This document shows, piece after piece, positions 1-7,379 of a DNA stretch of 10,031 nt (position 1 is its first letter; each line of letters opens with the position of its first letter). The stretch covers positions 1 to 10,031 of the forward strand of contig JAQUNE010000041.1 of NCBI GenBank assembly GCA_028717765.1, given 5' to 3'. Below the pieces are notes generated by a model. It had not been told where the DNA came from and did not search any database. It saw nothing but the letters and a program-made list of their open reading frames with translations. The translations under genes were made by a program, and so were the position numbers. The DNA is from Candidatus Omnitrophota bacterium (GTDB taxonomy: Bacteria > Omnitrophota > Koll11 > Gygaellales > Profunditerraquicolaceae).

Positions 1-454
1 TAACCTAAATCCGCAAATCGAGCAAACAAAAAGTTATTTACGCCAGATTAATCCTAAAGCAGAAATTTTTTCATCCCTGCATCAGCCAATAGGTTTTTAT
101 GAATTAGGTAAAAAAGAGGAATTATCAGATCCACTTGCATTAAAAGGCAAAAATGTCACGTTATTTTCCGGCATCGGCGACCCGGATTCTTTTGAAAACT
201 TAATTAGCAGCCTGGGAATAAATATCGGCTTGAATTTTAAGTTTTGCGATCATTATCATTATCAGCAAGAAGACCTAGATAAAATCGTTCAGGAATCAAG
301 GGATAAAAATATCGATACTCTCATTACAACGCAAAAGGATGCGGTTAGATTAGCGCATTTAAGATTTAAGCATTACAACTTCCGCCTGATGGTAATGCGC
401 ATTGAAATAAAAATTATTGAAAATGAAAAAGGATTCCTTAGTCGATTACTTTAG
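1..454 (+). CDS. lpxK: Tetraacyldisaccharide 4'-kinase (lipid A 4'-kinase), C-terminal part
   Basis: LpxK phosphorylates the 4' position of the tetraacyldisaccharide lipid A precursor at the inner membrane, using ATP. The frame is already open at the left edge (first full codon at base 2) and runs 150 codons to a TAG at 452-454. That is a little under half of a usual LpxK of about 330 residues; the N-terminal P-loop part lies outside the window. Seen here are the family's C-terminal landmarks: SGIGDPDSF (visible residues 56-64), the FCDHYHY stretch (81-87), corresponding to the family's F-x-DHH-x-Y motif, and TTQKDAVRL (109-117), corresponding to TTEKDAVKL. The next gene starts inside its last 32 bases, and that gene is a lipid A acyltransferase, which fits the pathway. 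The upstream partner (often the Kdo transferase waaA) cannot be seen. The TTG at 230 is internal and not a start. Confidence 0.9.
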   Translation, partial: NLNPQIEQTKSYLRQINPKAEIFSSLHQPIGFYELGKKEELSDPLALKGKNVTLFSGIGDPDSFENLISSLGINIGLNFKFCDHYHYQQEDLDKIVQESRDKNIDTLITTQKDAVRLAHLRFKHYNFRLMVMRIEIKIIENEKGFLSRLL

Positions 455-2360
455 TTACTTTGCCTTTAAATTTAGCGCTTGGGTTTTTTGTAGGCTACCA
501 ATAGGTTTTGCGCTTTTCCTTGGCCGCGGCCTGGGTAGGGCAATGTATATTCTAGACCTTAAGCACCGGGCAGTGGCTTATGCAAACATCAAGAAGGCGC
601 TTGGCGATAAATTATCACAGCAAGAATTAAAGAGGATCACGAAAAAATTTTACCTGAATTTTGGCCAGAATATTATTGAAGTATTTCATATTCCCTTATT
701 TAACAAAGGGTATATGGATAAATATATAGAAGTTGAAGGTAGAGAGTATTTGGCCCAGGCTTTTAGTAAAGGAAGAGGCGTAATTCTTTTGGGAGTACAC
801 GCGGGAAGCTGGGAGCTTTCCAATATAATTTGGGCGAATTTAGGTTTTACTTTTAATTTATTGATACGCGAACAAAAAATGCCGCGCCTCAACCAGTTAA
901 TTAATGACTATCGCCAGGAAAAAGGGTGTAAATTGATTGAAAGGAAAAATACCCGTCAGTTGATCGAGGCGTTAAAGAATAATGAAGCCGTAGGAATGAC
1001 CGCAGATCAGGGAGGGGTGAGTGGAAAATTAGTGAAATTTTTTGGCAAAAGCGCTTCTATGCCCACAGGCGCAATTAAGCTTGCCTTAAGATATGGCGCG
1101 GTAATCTTGCCGGGATATTATGTAAGAATAAGGGGGGCAAAGCGCAAAATCATTATTGAGCCGCCATTTGAATTGGAGCTAACTAATGATAAAGAAGCAG
1201 ATATGCGCAATAATTTAGAACGCTTAATGCTAATTTTTGAAAAAAATATCCGCAAATACCCGCAAGAGTATCTTTGGACATATAAAATCTGGAAATACGG
1301 CAAGGACAGGGAAGTTCTAATCTTAAACGACGGTAAGGCAGGACACCTAAGGCAATCTCAAGCGGTAGCTAAGATTATCCGTGAGTATTGTGCGCAAAGT
1401 GCCATTGATTGCCGGATTAATACAGTAGATGTGGAAATTAAGAATAAAATTGCCCTTGCGGCTTTAAGCCTTTTTTCCGGCAGGTATAATTTTCAGGGTT
1501 GTTTAGGGTGCCTAAAGAAATTTTTAAGCCCGCAGAGCTACTTGGCTTTGATTTCCTTAAGGCCGGACTTGGTAGTTTCTTGCGGATCAGGCCTTGCGCC
1601 GGTGAATTATCTGGTTTCCCGGGAAAATTTAGCCAAGTCAGCAGTAATATTACGGCCAGGATTATTAGGCACAAAGCGCTTTGACCTGGTAATTATGCCA
1701 GAACACGACCATCCTGCGAAAAGAAAAAATATCTGCGTTACAGAGGGCGCGCTTAATCTCATTGACCAGGGATATCTTAAGGAACAGGCCGCGCAGTTAA
1801 TAAAGAGTACCGAGTACCGAGTACCGAGTACCGGGGCATATATTGGTTTATTGATCGGGGGGGACAGCAAAAAATTCCATTTAGAAAAAAATGAAATGCT
1901 GCAAGTAATAAAACAGCTAAAGAATACGGCAGAAGAATTAAAAATGGATCTTTTAATTTCAACTTCCCGGCGTACCTCAAAAGATATTGAAAACCTATTA
2001 AAAGATGAATTCAAAAACGATGCGCGTTGCAAGCTTCTAATTATTGCCAATGAAAAAAACTATTCTAGTGTAGTGGGCGGGATCCTTGGGTTGAGTTGGC
2101 TGGTTGTTACTTCTCCGGAAAGTATTTCCATGATTTCGGAAGCGGTGAATAGCCAAAAATACGTCTTGGTATTTAATGCGCCAGGCTTAAGCGTCAAACA
2201 CCAGCAATTTTTGTATAACTTTGACGAAAAGAAATATATTTTTCTTACTTCCGCGGATAACTTTGCAGAGAGAATAAAAGAGATCTGGTTAAAAAAGCCA
2301 ATGGTAAATATTTTAAAAGATGATATGGTGATTAAAGAGGCGATAAAAAAACTCTTATGA
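423..2360 (+). CDS. LpxL/HtrB-type lipid A acyltransferase fused to an ELM1-like domain
   Basis: This 645-residue protein has two domains. Residues 1 to about 290 match the lysophospholipid/lipid A acyltransferase family (LpxL, LpxM, HtrB), which transfers a secondary acyl chain to lipid A at the inner membrane. The catalytic H-X4-E pair is present in HAGSWE (H126, E131), followed by MTADQGG (about 192-198). The N-terminal 40 residues are hydrophobic, as in the family. From about residue 297 a second domain begins with LILNDGKAGHLRQSQAVA, the hallmark of the ELM1-like family (PF06258 type, COG3660). Further signs are IGLLIGGDSKKF (about 474-485) and TSPESISMISEA (about 563-574). Bacterial ELM1-like proteins are GT-B-like and of unknown function; the sugar-transfer role is inference. 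The ATG at 423 is preferred over TTG 417 because family members begin just before this hydrophobic helix; no strong Shine-Dalgarno is seen. A 7-bp tandem repeat sits in frame at 1805-1832. The stop overlaps the next start (ATGA). Confidence 0.85.
   Translation: MKKDSLVDYFSYFAFKFSAWVFCRLPIGFALFLGRGLGRAMYILDLKHRAVAYANIKKALGDKLSQQELKRITKKFYLNFGQNIIEVFHIPLFNKGYMDKYIEVEGREYLAQAFSKGRGVILLGVHAGSWELSNIIWANLGFTFNLLIREQKMPRLNQLINDYRQEKGCKLIERKNTRQLIEALKNNEAVGMTADQGGVSGKLVKFFGKSASMPTGAIKLALRYGAVILPGYYVRIRGAKRKIIIEPPFELELTNDKEADMRNNLERLMLIFEKNIRKYPQEYLWTYKIWKYGKDREVLILNDGKAGHLRQSQAVAKIIREYCAQSAIDCRINTVDVEIKNKIALAALSLFSGRYNFQGCLGCLKKFLSPQSYLALISLRPDLVVSCGSGLAPVNYLVSRENLAKSAVILRPGLLGTKRFDLVIMPEHDHPAKRKNICVTEGALNLIDQGYLKEQAAQLIKSTEYRVPSTGAYIGLLIGGDSKKFHLEKNEMLQVIKQLKNTAEELKMDLLISTSRRTSKDIENLLKDEFKNDARCKLLIIANEKNYSSVVGGILGLSWLVVTSPESISMISEAVNSQKYVLVFNAPGLSVKHQQFLYNFDEKKYIFLTSADNFAERIKEIWLKKPMVNILKDDMVIKEAIKKLL
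1805..1832 (+). repeat. Perfect 4 x 7-bp tandem repeat (GAGTACC) inside a coding region
   Basis: Four exact copies of GAGTACC lie at 1805-1811, 1812-1818, 1819-1825 and 1826-1832. They encode the stretch STEYRVPST in the ELM1-like half of the acyltransferase fusion, just before the GAYIGLLIGGD strand, probably in a linker between the two lobes of that domain. Each unit contains the palindrome GTAC. Because the unit is 7 bases, gain or loss of one copy would shift the frame, while three copies add exactly seven residues. Whether the copy number varies cannot be seen in one sequence. Confidence 0.95.
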
Positions 2361-4447
2361 ATATTCTACAGATTTTACCTGAACTAAATGTCGGCGGAGT
2401 TGAAACCGGTACACTGGATTTAGCCAGAGAGCTGGTAAAGCTCGGGCATAAGGCGGTAGTAGTTTCAAGCGGCGGAGAATTGGTCAAAGAGCTGCAGGCC
2501 GCGGGCGCAATTCACTATCAACTTCCGGTGCAGAATAAATCGATCTTCGTGATCGCGCGTAATGTATCTAAGCTAGTGGAAATTATCCGTAAAGAAAATA
2601 TTGATATTGTGCATGCGCGTTCCCGGGCACCTGCTTGGTCCGCTTATTGGGCGGCGCGAAAAAGCGGGAAAATATTTATTACGACATGCCACGGTTATTA
2701 TCGCAAGCACATTTTTAGTTACGTGATGGGTTGGGGCAAGCGGGTAATTGTTTTAAGTAATGTGATTGCCCGGCACATGATTGAGGATTTTTCTGTTCCT
2801 TACGAACGCATCAGGCTGATCCCGCGTAGTGTGGATCTGGAGAAATTTAAGTATATTAGCCCGGAGTCTAAGAGAAAAGACGTATTCAATGTGGGGATCA
2901 TCGCAAGGCTCACACCGATTAAGGGGCACTTAAGTTTTATTAAGGCGATGTCAAAGGTAGCAAGGCAAATTGTTAAGCTTAAAATTTGGATAGTAGGAGA
3001 TGCTCCGGCAAACAAGTTGTCCTATAAAGAACAGGTTCAGGTTTTAGTGCACAGGCTTAATTTATGGCACTGTACAGAATTCTTAGGCAACCAAAGGGAT
3101 ATCCCAGCGATCTTAGCAAACTTAGACCTTTTGGTTTTGGCTACTAGTACCCAAGAGGCTTTCGGAAGGGTAATTATTGAAGCCCAGGCAGCCGGAGTGC
3201 CGGTGATAGCTACGAGAGTAGGCGGGACAATTGACATTATTGAGGATGGGGTAAACGGTTTATTAGTGCCGCCTGACGATCCTGTCAATATGAGCACAGC
3301 CGTGATAAACATTTATAAAGATAAAGAGCTGGCAAAAAAAATTTCCGAGAATGCCTATGAAAAAGTAAAAGAAAAATATAATGTAGGGTTAATGGTAAAA
3401 AACACCCTAGGGGTTTATACGGAGGCCAGAGAAAATTTTAATATTCTCTTGATTAAATTTAGTTCGGTAGGAGATGTGATTCTTTCCACTGCTGCTATCC
3501 GGGCAGTGCGAAAGAAATTTCCTCCCAATTACAAAATCAGCTTTTTAGTGGGAGCGGAATCTAAAGACGTGTTGCTTGGCTGCCCTTATATAGATGAATT
3601 GATTGTTTGTGATCTTAAAAACAAAGATAAGGGGCTAGCGGGCCTATGGAACTTGGGCCGGGTATTAAGAAAAAAGAACTTTGATTTAGTAATTGATTTG
3701 CAGAATAACCGCAAAAGCCATATCTTGGCTGCTTTAAGTATGGCACTGGACCGCTATGGGTATAATAATAAGAAATTTGGCTTTTTGTTGAATCATAGCA
3801 TCATCGATAAAAAGCCAGCCATTGATCCGTTGACGCATCAGTTTGAAATGCTAAAGCTTTTGGATATAAAGTTAGAGGGCCAACACTTGGAACTTTGGCC
3901 AAGCCCAAAAGACCAGGCTTATGTCGAGGAATTTTTAGGTTCCGCATGGCTAAGCGCCAATCAGAAATTTATCGGGATCAATCTGAGTGCAAGTTCGCGC
4001 TGGATGAGTAAAAATTGGCCGTTAACCAGGATTGCCAAGCTTTGCGAGGAATTGTCGCGCCGGGATATCCTGGTAATTGTTACCGGCACAGAGAAGGATG
4101 CGCCCGCGGCAAATGACCTGGTGGCATCTACGAAAAATATTAAAATCATTAATGCCTGCGGTAAGACCACAATTAACCAGCTGGCATGTTTAATTAAAAA
4201 ATGCGCTGTTTATGTATCCTCGGATTCAGCGCCGCTACACATTGCCGCAAGTGTAGCTACACCTTTTGTGGCACTTTTCGGCCCCACGGACCCGGCGCGC
4301 CACCTACCGCCTGCGAAAGATTACGTCTTGATTAGAAAAGATTTATCCTGCAGCCCGTGTTATAAAGCAAACTGTAAAAATAACAAGTGCATGCAAGAAA
4401 TTAGCGTAGAAGAAGTATTAACAGCAATTGAAAAATTATTAAAATGA
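2357..4447 (+). CDS. Fused glycosyltransferase: GT4 domain plus GT9 (heptosyltransferase-type) domain
   Basis: This 696-residue protein carries two complete glycosyltransferase units. Residues 1-355 are a GT4 (GT-B fold, retaining) enzyme: GGVET near the N terminus (13-17), TCHGYYRK (110-117), IARLTPIKGH (182-191), and the donor-binding E-X7-E motif at E267 and E275, followed by GVPVIATRVGG (280-290). From about 361 a GT9 domain begins directly with ILLIKFSSVGDVILST. It keeps the catalytic-type Asp (D373), the K-x-W-P motif (K552), the SSDSAPLHIAASVATPF region (621-637), FGPTDPA (641-647), and a C-x2-C-x4-C-x4-C tail (665, 668, 673, 678). GT9 enzymes transfer ADP-heptose or similar sugars to the LPS core. 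No start codon with a ribosome site lies at the junction, so this is a true fusion. The start overlaps the previous stop by four bases. Sugar and linkage are unknown. Confidence 0.88.
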   Translation: MNILQILPELNVGGVETGTLDLARELVKLGHKAVVVSSGGELVKELQAAGAIHYQLPVQNKSIFVIARNVSKLVEIIRKENIDIVHARSRAPAWSAYWAARKSGKIFITTCHGYYRKHIFSYVMGWGKRVIVLSNVIARHMIEDFSVPYERIRLIPRSVDLEKFKYISPESKRKDVFNVGIIARLTPIKGHLSFIKAMSKVARQIVKLKIWIVGDAPANKLSYKEQVQVLVHRLNLWHCTEFLGNQRDIPAILANLDLLVLATSTQEAFGRVIIEAQAAGVPVIATRVGGTIDIIEDGVNGLLVPPDDPVNMSTAVINIYKDKELAKKISENAYEKVKEKYNVGLMVKNTLGVYTEARENFNILLIKFSSVGDVILSTAAIRAVRKKFPPNYKISFLVGAESKDVLLGCPYIDELIVCDLKNKDKGLAGLWNLGRVLRKKNFDLVIDLQNNRKSHILAALSMALDRYGYNNKKFGFLLNHSIIDKKPAIDPLTHQFEMLKLLDIKLEGQHLELWPSPKDQAYVEEFLGSAWLSANQKFIGINLSASSRWMSKNWPLTRIAKLCEELSRRDILVIVTGTEKDAPAANDLVASTKNIKIINACGKTTINQLACLIKKCAVYVSSDSAPLHIAASVATPFVALFGPTDPARHLPPAKDYVLIRKDLSCSPCYKANCKNNKCMQEISVEEVLTAIEKLLK

Positions 4448-5544
4448 AGGTTCTCTTAATTACAACTCATCTTAACATCGGCGGGATCTCAAGCTATCTC
4501 TTATCCCTCTCTAAAGGGTTAAAAGCAAGGGGGTATGGGGTTTATCTTGCTTCCAGCGGTGGAGAACTCAGCGAAAAATTTAAAGAGCAAGGAATAAATC
4601 TCATTCCTATACCAATTAAAACCAAGGCGGAGATTAGCCCTAAAATTATAATTTCTCTCTTCAAATTAATGAAAGCCGTCAAAGAGGAAGAAATAGATGT
4701 TATCCATGCTAATACCCGTGTGACACAGGTATTAGCATGTTTATTAAGCAAAAATACACATAAGCCATTTATCTCTACTTGTCATGGATTCTTTAAAAAG
4801 AGATTCTTTCGCAGGCTTTTTCCTTGTTGGGGCAGAAAGGTAATTGCCATCAGCGAATCAGTACGGGAGCATTTGATCCAAGATTTTCGTCTTGAAGAAA
4901 TAAATATCAAGGTAATTCATAATGGCATTGATGTCGAGAGATTTAAATCAGAAAGCCGCAATATCACAAAGTCAGAAATGAAAGAAAAACTTGGATTAAA
5001 GGATGGGCCGGTGGTAGGGATCGTTGCCAGGCTTTCTGATGTTAAGGGGCATATTTACCTGATTGAGGCAATGAAGCTAGTCTTGGAAAAGGCCCCTACG
5101 GCGCAGCTTTTGATTGTTGGCAGTGGCAAGATGCAAAATGAACTTTTGAATTTAACCGCGAGTTTAAAAATAGAGAAGAGTGTAAAATTTATTCCCTCGG
5201 TCAGCGATACAAAAGAAGTGCTTTCTGTCATGGATATATTTGTCATGCCTTCGCTTAATGAAGGGTTAGGCTTGGGGCTAATGGAAGCGATGGCCAGTGG
5301 TTTAGCCGTAGTGGGTTCTTATGTAGGCGGGATCAAGACTTTGATCCAGGACGGCCATACCGGAATTCTGGTTCGGCCCAAAGAGGTAAAAGAATTATCC
5401 GCAGCAATAATTTTATTGTTACTTGATGAAGAAAAAAGAAGATGCTTAGGGGATAATGCCCGGATCTTTATCGGCAGTAATTTTTCCATAGAAAAAATGG
5501 CTGAAGAAACCGCCTGGGTTTATGAGGTTGTGAGGGATGTTTAA
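4444..5544 (+). CDS. Glycosyltransferase family 4 protein (LPS core or O-chain type)
   Basis: This is a 366-residue single-domain GT4 glycosyltransferase, the usual length for the family, expected to act at the cytoplasmic face of the inner membrane. The N-terminal acceptor-side lobe starts THLNIGGISSYLLSLSKGL (8-26). The C-terminal donor-side lobe contains GIVARLSDVKGH (192-203), LLIVGSGK (222-229), and the E-X7-E motif at E273 and E281 (NEGLGLGLMEAMASG), then GSYVGGIKTLIQDG. It is clearly related to the GT4 half of the preceding gene: both have a SSGGEL segment near residue 40, T-C-H-G followed by basic residues, and a similar spacing to the E-X7-E motif, suggesting an old duplication. The ATG overlaps the upstream stop (ATGA) and no Shine-Dalgarno is evident, so translation is probably coupled. 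The sugar donor and acceptor cannot be told from sequence. Confidence 0.88.
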   Translation: MKVLLITTHLNIGGISSYLLSLSKGLKARGYGVYLASSGGELSEKFKEQGINLIPIPIKTKAEISPKIIISLFKLMKAVKEEEIDVIHANTRVTQVLACLLSKNTHKPFISTCHGFFKKRFFRRLFPCWGRKVIAISESVREHLIQDFRLEEINIKVIHNGIDVERFKSESRNITKSEMKEKLGLKDGPVVGIVARLSDVKGHIYLIEAMKLVLEKAPTAQLLIVGSGKMQNELLNLTASLKIEKSVKFIPSVSDTKEVLSVMDIFVMPSLNEGLGLGLMEAMASGLAVVGSYVGGIKTLIQDGHTGILVRPKEVKELSAAIILLLLDEEKRRCLGDNARIFIGSNFSIEKMAEETAWVYEVVRDV

Positions 5545-6343
5545 ACGTAAAATTAGAGCTTTTATTTTGGGTGTAATAATTATTACGTCTCTGGGCGCAG
5601 CTTATTTTTTACGCCAGCAATATGTTGTGCCGATACTAATGTATCATTCCGTAGACCCTCAGGCAGAGAAAAAAAATATGCTGGCAGTCACTCCGGAGAT
5701 TTTTACGCGTCAGATGGATTTTCTAAAAAAACACCGGTATAATATTATCCCGTTAGAAAAACTGGTTGATTTAATCAGGGAGAAAGCCAAAATTCCACCC
5801 AAAACCGTGGTCATTACCCTTGATGACGGATATCGGAATAATTATCTTTATGCCTTTCCCGTATTAAAAAAATATAATTTACCTGCAACGATTTTTGTGA
5901 TTATTAATGAAATAGATAGGCCGCAGCATGACCGTTTAAACTGGGAAGAAATTAAAGAGATGCAGGATTCCGGGATCGTTTATTTTGGCAGCCATACTTT
6001 AGGGGCAGAGCCCTTGGTAAATCTGCAATCTGAACAGGAAATTAGACGCCAGATTGTGGAATCAAAAAAAATATTAGAGGAAAAATTAGGCCGTAAGGTC
6101 TTAGTTTTTAGCTATCCGGAAGGGCTTTTTAACGCTAAAATAAAGCAGATGGTTATTGACGCCGGATATGCGGGGGCGGTTGCTACTAATCCGGGAAGAA
6201 GCTCTTCGGATAAAGACATTTTTGCGCTCAAGCGCCTGCGCATCTCGCGCAATGCTGCTAATCTTTTTGTTTTTGCCGTGGAAACTTCAGGCTATTATAC
6301 ATTTTTTAAAGAGAATAAAAAACACCGCTATGAAAAAAAATAA
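5537..6343 (+). CDS. Membrane-anchored polysaccharide deacetylase-like protein (NodB homology, CE4)
   Basis: This 268-residue protein resembles carbohydrate esterase family 4, metal-dependent enzymes that remove N- or O-acetyl groups from polysaccharides. A single N-terminal membrane segment (about 8-24) with basic residues before it suggests an inner-membrane anchor with the domain facing the periplasm. Family signs: PILMYHSVD (32-40), TLDDGY (94-99, with D96 and D97 as catalytic base and metal ligand), GSHTL (151-155, H153 as metal ligand), FSYPEG (191-196), GYAGAVATNPG (210-220) and LKRLRIS (231-237). The usual second histidine of the H-x3-H motif is Ala157, with Glu at 158, and the aromatic residue after the Pro in FSYP is Glu. 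Activity is therefore uncertain. The ATG overlaps the upstream gene by eight bases; a GAGG nine bases before it may serve as ribosome site. In this operon the target is probably an LPS sugar (inference). Confidence 0.82.
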   Translation: MFKRKIRAFILGVIIITSLGAAYFLRQQYVVPILMYHSVDPQAEKKNMLAVTPEIFTRQMDFLKKHRYNIIPLEKLVDLIREKAKIPPKTVVITLDDGYRNNYLYAFPVLKKYNLPATIFVIINEIDRPQHDRLNWEEIKEMQDSGIVYFGSHTLGAEPLVNLQSEQEIRRQIVESKKILEEKLGRKVLVFSYPEGLFNAKIKQMVIDAGYAGAVATNPGRSSSDKDIFALKRLRISRNAANLFVFAVETSGYYTFFKENKKHRYEKK

Positions 6344-7379
6344 ACATTTGTTAAGAAATAAGCGCATCTTGATTTTTAATGTTAATTGGGTCGGGGATGT
6401 TTTATTTTCTACGGCAACAATCAGGAATATCCGGCGCAATTTTCCCGAAAGTTTTATTGCCTGCGTCATTCCCAGCCGTTGCTATCAAGTGCTTAAAGGC
6501 AATCCTTATCTTGATGAAATTATTATTTATGATGAAAAGGACCGGCATGGACACGTATTTGCTAAATTTGATTTTGTGCGCATGCTCAAGACCAAGAAAT
6601 TTGACCTGGCAATTCTATTGCATGGATCGCTCACCCGGGCATTGATCTGCCGGCTTGCCGATATACCTGCGCGGATCGGCTATAATACCAAAAAACGCGC
6701 CTTTCTTCTGAGCAAAAAGATCCCCGTCCCGCCGAAAGATTCGTTGCACCGCATAGATTATTATTTAAATATTATTGAGCAGGCAGGGCTTAAAATCGAA
6801 GACCGCTACCTAGAATTCTTTTTTAGCGAAGAAGACGAGGAATTCGTAAAGATTTTTTTCCAGAAACACGGCCTAAAAAGCGGTGATTTTATCGTAGGGA
6901 TCAATGCCGGAGGGAATTGGGACCCCAAGCGCTGGCCAAAAGAATACTGGGCCAGGCTTGCTGATATGCTGATCGAAAAATTTAAGGCAAAAGTAATTAT
7001 TACCGGGGGCCATCAGGATGTAGTTTTAGCGAATAAGATCAGGCAATTGATGAAAGAAAAACCCCTGGTTGCCTGTGGATTATTCAATTTGAAACAATCA
7101 GGAGCGCTCTTTAAAAAACTGGATTTATTTATTTGTGCAGATACCGGTCCGTTACATATCGCCAATAGTGTGGGCGCAAAAAAGATTATCGCCCTTTTTG
7201 GCCCGACAGACCCTGCTGTCACCGGCCCCTTTCCTTTAAAGAACGTGATGGTTTTACGTAAGGACGTTGGGTGTAAGATCCCTTGTTATGCAGTAAAATG
7301 TAAAGATAACCGCTGCATGAAGGCAATTACTCCAGAAGACGTCGTGGAAGTAATCAAAACTTTTAAAGATGGTAAATAA
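6330..7379 (+). CDS. Glycosyltransferase family 9 protein (ADP-heptose:LPS heptosyltransferase type)
   Basis: This is a 349-residue single-domain GT9 protein of the WaaC/WaaF/WaaQ type, which transfer heptose or related sugars from nucleotide donors to the LPS core. The N-terminal motif NVNWVGDVLFSTATIR (17-32) contains the catalytic-type Asp (D23). Lower in the chain are GGNWDPKRWPKEYW (194-207, K200 of K-x-W-P), ICADTGPLHIANS (268-280), ALFGPTDP (288-295), and four cysteines at 315, 319, 324 and 329 near the C terminus. The same frame is open further upstream, to 6156, but that stretch is just the previous gene read in another frame. The family's N terminus fits the ATG at 6330, which overlaps the deacetylase by 14 bases. 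Ribosome-site signal is weak (AAAGAG, 16 bases upstream). WaaC, WaaF or WaaQ identity cannot be decided. Confidence 0.88.
   Translation: MKKNKHLLRNKRILIFNVNWVGDVLFSTATIRNIRRNFPESFIACVIPSRCYQVLKGNPYLDEIIIYDEKDRHGHVFAKFDFVRMLKTKKFDLAILLHGSLTRALICRLADIPARIGYNTKKRAFLLSKKIPVPPKDSLHRIDYYLNIIEQAGLKIEDRYLEFFFSEEDEEFVKIFFQKHGLKSGDFIVGINAGGNWDPKRWPKEYWARLADMLIEKFKAKVIITGGHQDVVLANKIRQLMKEKPLVACGLFNLKQSGALFKKLDLFICADTGPLHIANSVGAKKIIALFGPTDPAVTGPFPLKNVMVLRKDVGCKIPCYAVKCKDNRCMKAITPEDVVEVIKTFKDGK

Noticed and set aside
417..422. TTG start for the acyltransferase fusion
   Set aside because: The ATG at 423 is in frame two codons later, fits family N termini and is the commoner start codon.
6156..6329. A longer N terminus for the single-domain GT9 gene
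   Set aside because: The extra 58 residues are the deacetylase coding region in another frame. The GT9 family begins just before its NVNWVGD motif, which fits ATG 6330.
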